DNA of 37,890 nt from contig JADILZ010000095.1 in NCBI GenBank assembly GCA_017695065.1, positions 1 to 37,890 on the forward strand, given 5' to 3'. The notes under the pieces were generated by a model. The model was not told where the DNA came from. It ran no database searches and saw only the letters and a list, made by a program, of their open reading frames with translations. Below, one piece after another: positions 16,324-23,029 of the stretch. The translations under genes and the position numbers were made by a program. This stretch comes from Candidatus Cryptobacteroides excrementipullorum (GTDB lineage Bacteria; Bacteroidota; Bacteroidia; Bacteroidales; UBA932). Numbering within the stretch: the first letter of the stretch is position 1; the number at the start of each line of letters is the position of its first letter.

Positions 16324-16343
16324 AAGACTAATTGAAAAGACGT

Positions 16344-17531
16344 ATGAAGAAACCTGGAAAATTGGCCGTGACGGTCCTGTCAGCTATAAGTTGTATCGTG
16401 TGTGTATTGTCATGTAAAGAAAACCGTTCTTCACAGGGTGCCGGCCGTCCGGAAGGACTGGTCGTATATATCGGCACCTACGGGGAGAATTTGTACCGTT
16501 ATATCTTTGACCCGTCCGACCGCTCTTTTACGCCTCTCGGGCAGGCTGCGCTGAAGAATCCTTCATATCTTGCACTGGGGGAGGAGAACTCCAAGGACGG
16601 GATATATGACCTCTATGCCGTGTCTGAGAACGGGGCGTCGTCGTCCGTCGCATCGTTTGCGGATGATATAAAACTCTCATCCACAGGTGAATGTCGCAAT
16701 GTGGGTGCGGATCCTTGTTTCATCCTTTTTGACAACAGCCTCAGCATTCTCCTTACGGCGGATTATTCCGGAGGCTCCCTTTCCGTCTTCCGTGTCAATG
16801 CGGACGGCTCCGTCGGTGGCAGGATACAGTGCCTGGATTTCAGCGGTTCAGGTCCTGTGCGGGGACGTCAGGAGTCTTCCCATATACATCAGCTCAAGTT
16901 CCTGCCCGTGCCGTCTTATTCAGGTGAAGGTAAAGGGACGGAGCTGTCAAGATGGCTCCTGGCCTCTGACCTCGGGGCAGACAGAATACGTGTCATGAGC
17001 CTCTCCGGAGACACTTTGGTATGCCATCCGGAGCTTGACATCCTTTGCGGGGAGGGGAGCGGTCCCCGGCACATGGAGATTGACACCCTGCGGAAAAGTA
17101 TCTATTGTCTCACGGAACTTTCCGGGGAGCTCCTCGTTTTCGGCTACAGGGCAGGGGAGGACGGGACTCCGGACATATACCAGGAGGCCCGCATGGTCGC
17201 CGATGAAGCAGGAGGGGCAGCCAGCGCAGACATCCATCTCCATCCGTCCGGACGCTTCATCTATACTTCGCACAGGGACAGGAATGACGGGATTTCCGTG
17301 TTCTCGGTCTCCGATGACGGGAAGGTGACACGCAGCGGGTACTGCAGGACGGGGAAGCATCCGAGAAATTTCGCCGTGACGCCTGACGGTGCCTATATGC
17401 TCGTCGCGTGCAGAAATGACAGGTCTGTCGAGGTCTATTCCATCGATGCCGTAACGGGGAAGCTCTCGTTTTCAGGAGACAGGCTGCGCTTCAAGGAAGA
17501 CATGCCGTCCTGTGTGGTCATAGCACAATGA
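16344..17531 (+). CDS. lactonase-like seven-bladed beta-propeller lipoprotein
   Basis: This 395-residue protein belongs to the PF10282 family, which includes the 6-phosphogluconolactonase Pgl of E. coli (YbhE) and carboxy-muconate cyclases. Repeated blade motifs are visible: YIGTYGENLYRYIFDP, SYLALGEEN, DPCFILFDNSLSILLTADYSGGSLSVF, GPRHMEIDTLRKSIYCLTEL, HLHPSGRFIYTSHRD and HPRNFAVTPDGAYMLVACRN. Unlike cytosolic Pgl it has a lipoprotein signal ending in VLSC, so it is probably anchored in the outer or inner membrane facing the periplasm. A pentose-phosphate role is therefore doubtful. ATG 16344 is preferred over an in-frame TTG at 16332. It is followed 18 bases later by a secreted alpha/beta hydrolase. 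Confidence 0.8.
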   Translation: MKKPGKLAVTVLSAISCIVCVLSCKENRSSQGAGRPEGLVVYIGTYGENLYRYIFDPSDRSFTPLGQAALKNPSYLALGEENSKDGIYDLYAVSENGASSSVASFADDIKLSSTGECRNVGADPCFILFDNSLSILLTADYSGGSLSVFRVNADGSVGGRIQCLDFSGSGPVRGRQESSHIHQLKFLPVPSYSGEGKGTELSRWLLASDLGADRIRVMSLSGDTLVCHPELDILCGEGSGPRHMEIDTLRKSIYCLTELSGELLVFGYRAGEDGTPDIYQEARMVADEAGGAASADIHLHPSGRFIYTSHRDRNDGISVFSVSDDGKVTRSGYCRTGKHPRNFAVTPDGAYMLVACRNDRSVEVYSIDAVTGKLSFSGDRLRFKEDMPSCVVIAQ

Positions 17532-17549
17532 TTTAAAGCAGTTTAAGAT

Positions 17550-18407
17550 ATGATACGCAATTTTGGTCCTGCCAGGTCCGCTGGAGTGATCCTGGCTTTC
17601 ATCGTTTCAGTTTGCCTTCCGGTTGTCCTTTTCGCCTCCGATGCGGAAAAGGGTTACAGACACATCAAGGATATCAGTTATGTGCCTGAAGACGAGACTG
17701 ATGAATATCGCAGGGAAAGGTGCAGGCTTGATATTTATTATCCGGAGGATACCGATGGCTTCGCTACCTTGGTGTGGTTTCACGGAGGCGGGCTTGAGGG
17801 CGGCTCCAAATCCCTGCTCGACGAGTTCAGGGGCCGCGGTTTCGCGGTCGTTGATGCGAATTACAGGCTTTCACCGAAGGCCCTCTGCCCTTCTTATATA
17901 GAGGATGCCGCACAGTCCGTGGCATGGGTCATGGAACATATCGCCGGGTACGGCGGATCGCCTGACCAGGTATATGTCGGAGGTCATTCTGCCGGTGGCT
18001 ATCTTGCGCTCATGGTCACTTTGGCGAAGGGATATATGGCTGCATGCGGGGCTGACGCAGACCGTATTGTGAAGGCTTATCCGGTAAGCGGCCAGACTTT
18101 TACACATTACGCCATCAGGGCTGAGAGGGGGCTTCCGCGCAATCTGCCTGTGATAGACAGTCTCGCTCCGTCAAACAACGTCAGGAAGGACGGTGCTCCT
18201 GTCATGCTCATTACCGGGGATGATGATCTCGAGATGCTTTCGCGCTATGAGGAGAATCTCATCCTTTATGTGCTCCTGAAGAACCTCGGGCATCCGGTGG
18301 AACTGTACCAGCTTGAGGGGTTCGACCATGGTACTGTACTTTCTCCGGCGGCCTGCCTTATCCGTGATGATATCATCCGGCTTTGGAAAGAGTCTTCATC
18401 CAGATGA
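17550..18407 (+). CDS. secreted alpha/beta hydrolase (esterase/lipase-like)
   Basis: This 285-residue protein has an N-terminal signal or anchor (about 10-30, AGVILAFIVSVCLPVVLFA). The fold resembles hormone-sensitive-lipase or BD-FAE-type esterases: an oxyanion motif LVWFHGGGLEGGS, the ANYRLSP segment, the nucleophile elbow YVGGHSAGGYLAL with the catalytic Ser, an acid in LITGDDDLEM and the final His in EGFDHGTVL. All three triad residues are present, so it should be active, probably on acetyl or other small ester groups of carbohydrates. The substrate is not determinable. It shares an operon with the lactonase-like lipoprotein and ends before a strong terminator. Confidence 0.82.
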   Translation: MIRNFGPARSAGVILAFIVSVCLPVVLFASDAEKGYRHIKDISYVPEDETDEYRRERCRLDIYYPEDTDGFATLVWFHGGGLEGGSKSLLDEFRGRGFAVVDANYRLSPKALCPSYIEDAAQSVAWVMEHIAGYGGSPDQVYVGGHSAGGYLALMVTLAKGYMAACGADADRIVKAYPVSGQTFTHYAIRAERGLPRNLPVIDSLAPSNNVRKDGAPVMLITGDDDLEMLSRYEENLILYVLLKNLGHPVELYQLEGFDHGTVLSPAACLIRDDIIRLWKESSSR

Positions 18408-18475
18408 ATTCCCGGTGAAACCCCGTTTCTTCAGGGTGATACACAATTTTAGCCTGGTTCTTCATTCGGTTCTAC

Positions 18476-18516
18476 AAAAAAAATAACGACCTGAATTTCA
18501 GGTCGTTATTTTTTTC
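18476..18516. terminator. bidirectional Rho-independent terminator
   Basis: A 13-bp perfect stem, 18482-18494 with 18498-18510 (core AACGACCTGA/TCAGGTCGTT), has a 3-base loop. It is flanked by an A-run on the left and a T-run on the right. It ends the hydrolase message on the plus strand and the tRNA-Glu transcript on the minus strand. Confidence 0.9.
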
Positions 18517-18591
18517 TGGTACTCGGCCGGAGAATCGAACTCCGATTGCAAGATTGAGAATCTTGAGTACTAACCGTTATACGAGCCGAGC
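18517..18591 (-). tRNA. tRNA-Glu (anticodon CUC)
   Basis: The minus strand folds into a full cloverleaf. The acceptor stem is GCTCGGC/GCCGAGT with a G1-U72 wobble; the D stem is GTAT/GTAC. The anticodon stem CAAGA/TCTTG encloses loop TTCTCAA (anticodon CTC), and the T arm is CGGAG-TTCGATT-CTCCG. The discriminator base is A and the CCA end is encoded (18517-18519). It reads GAG codons. It has its own promoter upstream (18612-18643) and ends immediately before the bidirectional terminator. Confidence 0.95.
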
Positions 18592-18611
18592 ATTTTTTGT
18601 TTTTGGGACTG

Positions 18612-18643
18612 CAAAAATAGGATGTTTTTTTATTGTCTCCAAA
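18612..18643 (-). promoter_or_regulatory. tRNA-Glu promoter
   Basis: On the minus strand a TTTG (18640-18643), a 20-base spacer and TATTTTTG (18612-18619) match the consensus, placing the start about 15-17 bases before the mature tRNA. Confidence 0.6.
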
Positions 18644-18692
18644 TTTTTTTTCACAAATCTTGAAAAAATTTTTCTTCCTCCGTATCTCCGCG

Positions 18693-19061
18693 TCATTTCA
18701 GGAATACGAAGAACACGGCCAGAATCAGGCAGATGAAGGCTGCGAGATGGTTCCACTGGAGCCCCTGTCCCTTGAACATCAGCGTCACTATTACAGTGAA
18801 GACGGTGAGGGAGATGACCTCCTGTATCACTTTCAGCTGCATGAGGGAGAATGGCCCGCCGTTGCCGTTGAACCCTATCCTGTTTGCCGGCACTTGGGCG
18901 CAGTACTCGAAAAATGCCACTCCCCACGAGAACAGAATGACGAAGATGAGAGGCCAGCTTGAGGAAATCTTCATTTCCTGGAGCTTTAGATGCCCGTACC
19001 ATGCAAATGTCATGAATACATTTGATGTGATGAGCAGAAGTATTGTCCAGATTGCTTTCAT
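18693..19061 (-). CDS. DUF486 (DMT-type) small membrane protein
   Basis: This 122-residue protein has four predicted membrane helices. The opening MKAIWTILLLITSNVFMTFAW followed by YGHLKL, the AFFEYCAQVPANRIG turn and LKVIQEVISLTVF are characteristic of the DUF486 family in the drug/metabolite transporter superfamily. The substrate is unknown. Members resemble single small-multidrug-resistance units and may act as dimers. It stands alone on the minus strand and diverges from glmM. Confidence 0.85.
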   Translation of the reverse strand: MKAIWTILLLITSNVFMTFAWYGHLKLQEMKISSSWPLIFVILFSWGVAFFEYCAQVPANRIGFNGNGGPFSLMQLKVIQEVISLTVFTVIVTLMFKGQGLQWNHLAAFICLILAVFFVFLK

Positions 19062-19086
19062 TGACGTTGATTTGACAAAACGGCTG

Positions 19087-19094
19087 CAAAAGTA
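19087..19094 (-). promoter_or_regulatory. -7 element of the DUF486 gene
   Basis: TACTTTTG on the minus strand, followed by CAG, fits the -7 consensus about 26 bases ahead of the ATG at 19061. No good -33 is visible. Confidence 0.5.
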
Positions 19095-19102
19095 CTATAA
19101 AA

Positions 19103-19134
19103 TTTGTAAAAACATCCGCTTTGTCTTATTTTTG
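19103..19134 (+). promoter_or_regulatory. glmM promoter
   Basis: TTTG (19103-19106), a 20-base spacer and TATTTTTG (19127-19134) match the consensus. The leader to ATG 19185 would be about 45 bases. Confidence 0.6.
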
Positions 19135-19184
19135 TTCGATTGTATCGATTTCCGTGATTGACTTATAATTAATCGTATATAAAA

Positions 19185-20639
19185 ATGACACTGATCAAAT
19201 CTATTTCAGGGATCAGGGGAACGATAGGCGGGACTCCGGGAGAGGCCCTCACCCCTGTTGATATCGTCAAATTCACATACGCATACTGTGTAAAGCTGCG
19301 TGAGCGCAGGCCGAAGCCGGAAGGCGGGAGATACCGTGTGGTCGTGGGCAGGGATGCCAGGATTTCAGGAGAGATGGTGGAAAACATAGTGTGCGGGACC
19401 CTTATAGCATGCGGTGTGGATGTAGTCAAGGCCGGCTTCGCTTCCACTCCGACCACTGAGATGGCTGTGGTTTTCGAAAAGGCTGACGGCGGTATCATCC
19501 TTACCGCTTCTCACAACCCCAAGCAGTGGAACGCCCTAAAGCTTCTTAACGAAAAAGGCGAGTTCCTCAGTGCAGAAGAAGGAGCTGCGATACTGGAATG
19601 TGCTGACAGCGAGTCATTTGACTTCGCTCCGGTGGAGGAGCTCGGAAGTGTGGTCGAGGAGGATTTCACGGACAGGCACATAGACGCGGTTCTCGCGTTG
19701 GACGCAGTGGATGCCGAGGCAGTGAGAAAAGCCGGTTTCAAGGTCGTGCTTGATGCTGTCAACTCCGTCGGCGGAATCATCATGCCGAGGCTTCTGAAGC
19801 GTCTCGGTGTGGAGTGCGTCGAGCTCAACTGTACTCCGGACGGTAATTTCGCCCACAATCCGGAGCCTCTTCCTTCCAACCTTACCGGACTTTCCGAGGC
19901 AGTCGTGGCCAACCGTGCGGACCTGGGGATTTCAGTGGATCCGGATGTGGACCGCCTTGCCCTGATGTGTGAGGACGGGTCTCCTTTCGGGGAGGAGTAC
20001 ACCCTGGTGAGCGTTGCCGACTATCTTCTTTCTCGTGCGTATGAAACGGCTGAGAAGACCGGAAAGTCTCTTGAGGATGTCTGTGCCCCGTATTCATTCT
20101 GCACTGTGTCCAACCTGTCTTCATCCAGGGCTTTGAGGGATGTGACAGAAAGATACGGCGGCGAATATTTCTCTGCAGCTGTCGGGGAGGTCAATGTCAC
20201 TGCAAGGATGAAGGAGTGCGGCGCCCTGATCGGGGGAGAAGGCAACGGGGGAGTGATTTATCCTGCTCTCCACTACGGCAGGGACGCGATGGTGGGCATC
20301 GCACTTTTCCTTACCAACCTCGCGTACAGGAAGTGCAAGGTGTCGGAGCTCCAGAAGACCTATCCGCAGTACACTATCGCCAAGAACAAGATACAGCTTT
20401 CTGACAAGGCTTTGATAGACAAGATTCTGGACAGGATGAAGGAGATCTATTCCTCAGAGAATGTCAATGACATCGACGGTGTGAAGATCTCGTTCGAGGC
20501 TGACCGCAAGTGGGTGCATCTGAGAAAGTCCAACACGGAGCCTATCATCAGGATATATGCTGAGGCTCCCGATGCGGCAGGCGCCGGGAAACTGGCCGAG
20601 GAGATCATCTCGATTGCCGAAGGCATCATCGGGAAGTAG
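19185..20639 (+). CDS. glmM: phosphoglucosamine mutase (phosphohexomutase family)
   Basis: GlmM converts glucosamine-6-phosphate to glucosamine-1-phosphate on the way to UDP-GlcNAc for peptidoglycan and lipid A. This 484-residue protein has all four phosphohexomutase signatures: the phosphoserine loop TASHNP with Ser109, the metal loop DPDVDR (Asp252, Asp254, Asp256), the sugar loop GEGNGG (351-356) and the phosphate loop RKSNTEPIIRIYAE near the C-terminus. The sugar loop is the GEGNGG type found in Bacteroidota and archaeal enzymes rather than the GEQSGH of E. coli GlmM. A related phosphomannomutase or phosphoglucomutase function cannot be excluded from sequence alone. The NamZ-like gene begins 26 bases after its stop. 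Confidence 0.88.
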   Translation: MTLIKSISGIRGTIGGTPGEALTPVDIVKFTYAYCVKLRERRPKPEGGRYRVVVGRDARISGEMVENIVCGTLIACGVDVVKAGFASTPTTEMAVVFEKADGGIILTASHNPKQWNALKLLNEKGEFLSAEEGAAILECADSESFDFAPVEELGSVVEEDFTDRHIDAVLALDAVDAEAVRKAGFKVVLDAVNSVGGIIMPRLLKRLGVECVELNCTPDGNFAHNPEPLPSNLTGLSEAVVANRADLGISVDPDVDRLALMCEDGSPFGEEYTLVSVADYLLSRAYETAEKTGKSLEDVCAPYSFCTVSNLSSSRALRDVTERYGGEYFSAAVGEVNVTARMKECGALIGGEGNGGVIYPALHYGRDAMVGIALFLTNLAYRKCKVSELQKTYPQYTIAKNKIQLSDKALIDKILDRMKEIYSSENVNDIDGVKISFEADRKWVHLRKSNTEPIIRIYAEAPDAAGAGKLAEEIISIAEGIIGK

Positions 20640-20664
20640 CTCATGCTGCAATAGTCTGACCGGT

Positions 20665-21732
20665 ATGTTTTCATTCAGGACAACACCTTTGGAAGACCAG
20701 CTTGACAAGTCTCTCACCGAGGGACTTGTCGGCTGTTTCTGCACACAGAGCAGCTGGGATGCGGAAAAGGGCAGGTACATATACGACCTTTTCCGGGAAA
20801 GGGGCAACCTCTCCCGCATTTTCTCTCCCTGCGGCTCCGAGCTGGCGCCGGAAGCGGACCACATAGAATTTTCCGCGGAAGAGCTTTCCGGTCTCGGTGC
20901 CGTGGTGGTGGAAATACAGGATGCCGGAGCCAGGTACTTCAATTATACCAGGGATGTGTTCCGGTTGATGTCGGTAATGAAGGAGTGCGGGGACAGTGCC
21001 CCGTCACTTTATATAGTGGACCATGTCAATCCTGCCGGCCGTGCGGTGGAAGGTACCATGCCGGTCGGGGAGACAGAGCCATATGTTCCCAAGGTGGCTC
21101 ACAGGCACGGGCTTACACTCGGGGAGCTTGCCAACCTGTACCATAATGAGATAGGGGCAAGGTTCCCTCTCCACGTAATCTCCGCCCTTACATCCGGGAC
21201 CGGGAAGAGCCTCATGCCGTGGACCATCGCCCCGGCCTCTGACATACCAGGTCTTTTCACCTGTGACATGTACAGCGGGGGAGGCCTGTGGAACAATACC
21301 AATATCACTCCGGGCATTGGGACTGTCCGTCCGTATGAGTATATAGGCGCTCCGTTTGTCCGCCCTGACAGGTATGACGCGCTTCCTCTCCCTTCCGGAG
21401 TCCTCATGAGGCCATGTTCCTTCACTCCGGCATGCGGGATGTATTCCGGGAGGAGGTGTTCCGGATACCAGATTATCCTTGAGCCGGGTGTGGAATACCA
21501 CTCTCTCATGCATACCCTTCAGCTGATGAGGCATTTCCGTGAGAGGTATCCCGAATTCGCGTTTGATGACGGGTTCAGGGCCAGGCTCGCCGACCAGGTC
21601 CTTGCCGGATATGTGCTCGGTGAAGTCTCTTCTGACGATGTCAAGGAGCACATGAAGGTCGAGGAACAGAAATGGATCAGGAAGGCACGGAAATATGTCC
21701 TGTATGAGAATCCGCCGTACAGGATAAAGTGA
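20665..21732 (+). CDS. DUF1343 (NamZ-like) protein with an altered active-site motif
   Basis: This 355-residue protein belongs to the DUF1343 family, whose characterised members (NamZ) are exo-beta-N-acetylmuramidases that release MurNAc from peptidoglycan ends. Family marks are VVEIQDAGARYFNYTRDV (82-99; usually DIQDVGARFYTY), VDHVNPAGRAVEGTMP, the GLTLGELANLYHNE segment, and WNNTNITPGIGTVRPYEYIGAP. Where homologues have the FSPEHG motif with its presumed catalytic Glu, this protein has FSPCGSE (53-59). It is also somewhat shorter than usual and shows no signal peptide. It may use another acid, such as Glu59, or be non-enzymatic. ATG 20665 is preferred because a longer frame would overlap glmM. 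It is cotranscribed with glmM. Confidence 0.78.
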   Translation: MFSFRTTPLEDQLDKSLTEGLVGCFCTQSSWDAEKGRYIYDLFRERGNLSRIFSPCGSELAPEADHIEFSAEELSGLGAVVVEIQDAGARYFNYTRDVFRLMSVMKECGDSAPSLYIVDHVNPAGRAVEGTMPVGETEPYVPKVAHRHGLTLGELANLYHNEIGARFPLHVISALTSGTGKSLMPWTIAPASDIPGLFTCDMYSGGGLWNNTNITPGIGTVRPYEYIGAPFVRPDRYDALPLPSGVLMRPCSFTPACGMYSGRRCSGYQIILEPGVEYHSLMHTLQLMRHFRERYPEFAFDDGFRARLADQVLAGYVLGEVSSDDVKEHMKVEEQKWIRKARKYVLYENPPYRIK

Positions 21733-21757
21733 CTCCTTATGCCTGAGGATGAATTTA

Positions 21758-21789
21758 TTTGGATAATAAAGGAATTATCATTATATTTG
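21758..21789 (+). promoter_or_regulatory. rpsF-rpsR-rplI promoter
   Basis: TTTG (21758-21761), a 20-base spacer and TATATTTG (21782-21789) match the consensus exactly. The start should fall near 21793. Confidence 0.7.
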
Positions 21790-21826
21790 CAGCCCTTTTC
21801 GGGAAATCATTTCCGTAAAAGGGCTG
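21790..21826 (+). promoter_or_regulatory. 5' leader hairpin of the S6-S18-L9 message
   Basis: CAGCCCTTTT (21790-21799) pairs with AAAAGGGCTG (21817-21826) over 10 bp. After a 2x2 internal loop (CG against GT), GGAAA pairs with TTTCC around a TCA loop. There is no strong T-run, so it is not a normal terminator. It sits at the 5' end of the message and includes a CCG, a triplet important in known S6:S18-binding mRNA leaders. It may serve feedback control or mRNA stability. Confidence 0.5.
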
Positions 21827-21859
21827 TATTTATAAATAAAACAATTAATTACAAGTAAA

Positions 21860-22207
21860 ATGATCAAACAGTACGAAACCGTTTTCATTGCAACTCCCGT
21901 TTTGTCTGAGGCCCAGATGAAGGAAGCGGTTGCTAAGTACGTCAGCCTCATCAAGGACAATGGCGGTGAGGTGGTGTACGAGGAGGACTGGGGTCTGAAG
22001 CAGCTCGCTTACCCTATCCAGAAGAAGACCACTGGTTTTTATTATCTTATCGAGTTCAAGGCTGATTCCAGCTTTATCGATGTCCTTGAGACACAGTATC
22101 GCCGTGACGAGAGGATAATCCGTTTCCTCACATTCGCGATGGACAAGCATGCGGTAGCTTATGCTGAGAAGAGAAGAGCAAACAAACAGAACAAAGACAA
22201 GGAGTAA
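21860..22207 (+). CDS. rpsF: 30S ribosomal protein S6
   Basis: This 115-residue protein has the S6 ferredoxin-like pattern: [24 protein letters not shown], then [32 protein letters not shown] and [22 protein letters not shown]6 binds the central domain of 16S rRNA as a dimer with S18, encoded next. A Lys/Asn/Gln-rich tail ends it. It is the first gene of the operon, with a structured leader of about 65 bases. Confidence 0.97.
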   Translation: MIKQYETVFIATPVLSEAQMKEAVAKYVSLIKDNGGEVVYEEDWGLKQLAYPIQKKTTGFYYLIEFKADSSFIDVLETQYRRDERIIRFLTFAMDKHAVAYAEKRRANKQNKDKE

Positions 22208-22212
22208 GAATC

Positions 22213-22479
22213 ATGGCACAGAACAATGAAATACGCTATCTCAACCCTCCTACAGTAGAGGTGAAGAGGAAGAAATACTGCCGTTTCAAGAAAGCGGGTA
22301 TCAAGTATGTCGATTACAAGGATGCTGAGTTCCTCAAGAAGTTCCTTAACGAGCAGGGAAAAATCCTTCCTCGCCGTCTTACCGGTACTTCACTCAAGTT
22401 CCAGAGGAAAGTGGCTCAGGCTGTAAAGCGCGCAAGGCATCTTGCCCTTCTCCCATATGTAACCGATCTTTTGAAATAG
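22213..22479 (+). CDS. rpsR: 30S ribosomal protein S18
   Basis: This 88-residue protein carries the S18 core: [23 protein letters not shown] and [41 protein letters not shown]. It partners S6 on the 30S platform. It begins five bases after rpsF and ends 12 bases before rplI. No ssb gene lies between rpsF and rpsR, unlike in Firmicutes. Confidence 0.97.
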   Translation: MAQNNEIRYLNPPTVEVKRKKYCRFKKAGIKYVDYKDAEFLKKFLNEQGKILPRRLTGTSLKFQRKVAQAVKRARHLALLPYVTDLLK

Positions 22480-22491
22480 GAGGACAGCTAT

Positions 22492-22941
22492 ATGGAAATC
22501 ATACTTAAAAAGGATGTGGCCAATCTCGGTCATGCAGACGATATCGTCAATGTAAAGACAGGATATGCTGTCAACTATCTTATCCCTCAGGGCCTGGCTA
22601 TCTTCGCCACTCCTTCTGCAAAGAAGGTCCTTGCCGAGAACATCCGCCAGCGTGCACACAAGGAGGCCAAGCTCCGTTCAGATGCAGAGGCACTTGCAGC
22701 AAAGCTCGCAGAAGTTTCAGTAAAGGTGGCTGTGAAGGTCAGCGAGAGCGGAAAGATATACGGTTCCGTTACTACAGCCCAGATAGCAGACGCACTTGTT
22801 GCTGCAGGGCTCAATGTTGACAAGAAAGACATCACCATCGTATCTGACTCCGTAAAGGAAACAGGTACTTACGAGGCATCAGTCAAATGCTATAAGGACA
22901 TCAAGGGAACAGTAAAGTTCGATGTTGTACCGGAGGAATAG
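22492..22941 (+). CDS. rplI: 50S ribosomal protein L9
   Basis: This 149-residue protein opens with the L9 signature MEIILKKDVANLGHADDIVNVKTGYAVNYLIPQGLA. A long connecting helix follows (KKVLAENIRQRAHKEAKLRSDAEALAAKL) and then the C-terminal domain (GKIYGSVTTAQIADAL). It has the full length of the bacterial protein. It is the last gene of the S6-S18-L9 operon, and a strong terminator follows 24 bases later. Confidence 0.97.
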   Translation: MEIILKKDVANLGHADDIVNVKTGYAVNYLIPQGLAIFATPSAKKVLAENIRQRAHKEAKLRSDAEALAAKLAEVSVKVAVKVSESGKIYGSVTTAQIADALVAAGLNVDKKDITIVSDSVKETGTYEASVKCYKDIKGTVKFDVVPEE

Positions 22942-22965
22942 TCATTCAGCTGATCAGAAGATATG

Positions 22966-23008
22966 AAAAACGGGGAGGCTTGGCCGAAAGGGCTGCCTCC
23001 CCGTTTTT
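22966..23008. terminator. bidirectional terminator after rplI
   Basis: CGGGGAGGC (22971-22979) pairs with GCCTCCCCG (22995-23003). Five A precede and five T follow the stem, so it works in both directions. It ends the ribosomal operon from the left and the minus-strand parE/acyltransferase/ligase genes from the right. Confidence 0.9.
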
Positions 23009-23029
23009 ATAATGTTATCTGATGTGTGA

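Noticed and set aside
18554..18736. 60-codon open frame over tRNA-Glu
   Set aside because: It reads through the tRNA on the opposite strand and into AT-rich DNA, with no supporting signal.
20557..20664. Upstream extension of the NamZ-like protein
   Set aside because: It overlaps the 3' end of glmM out of frame and has no family resemblance.
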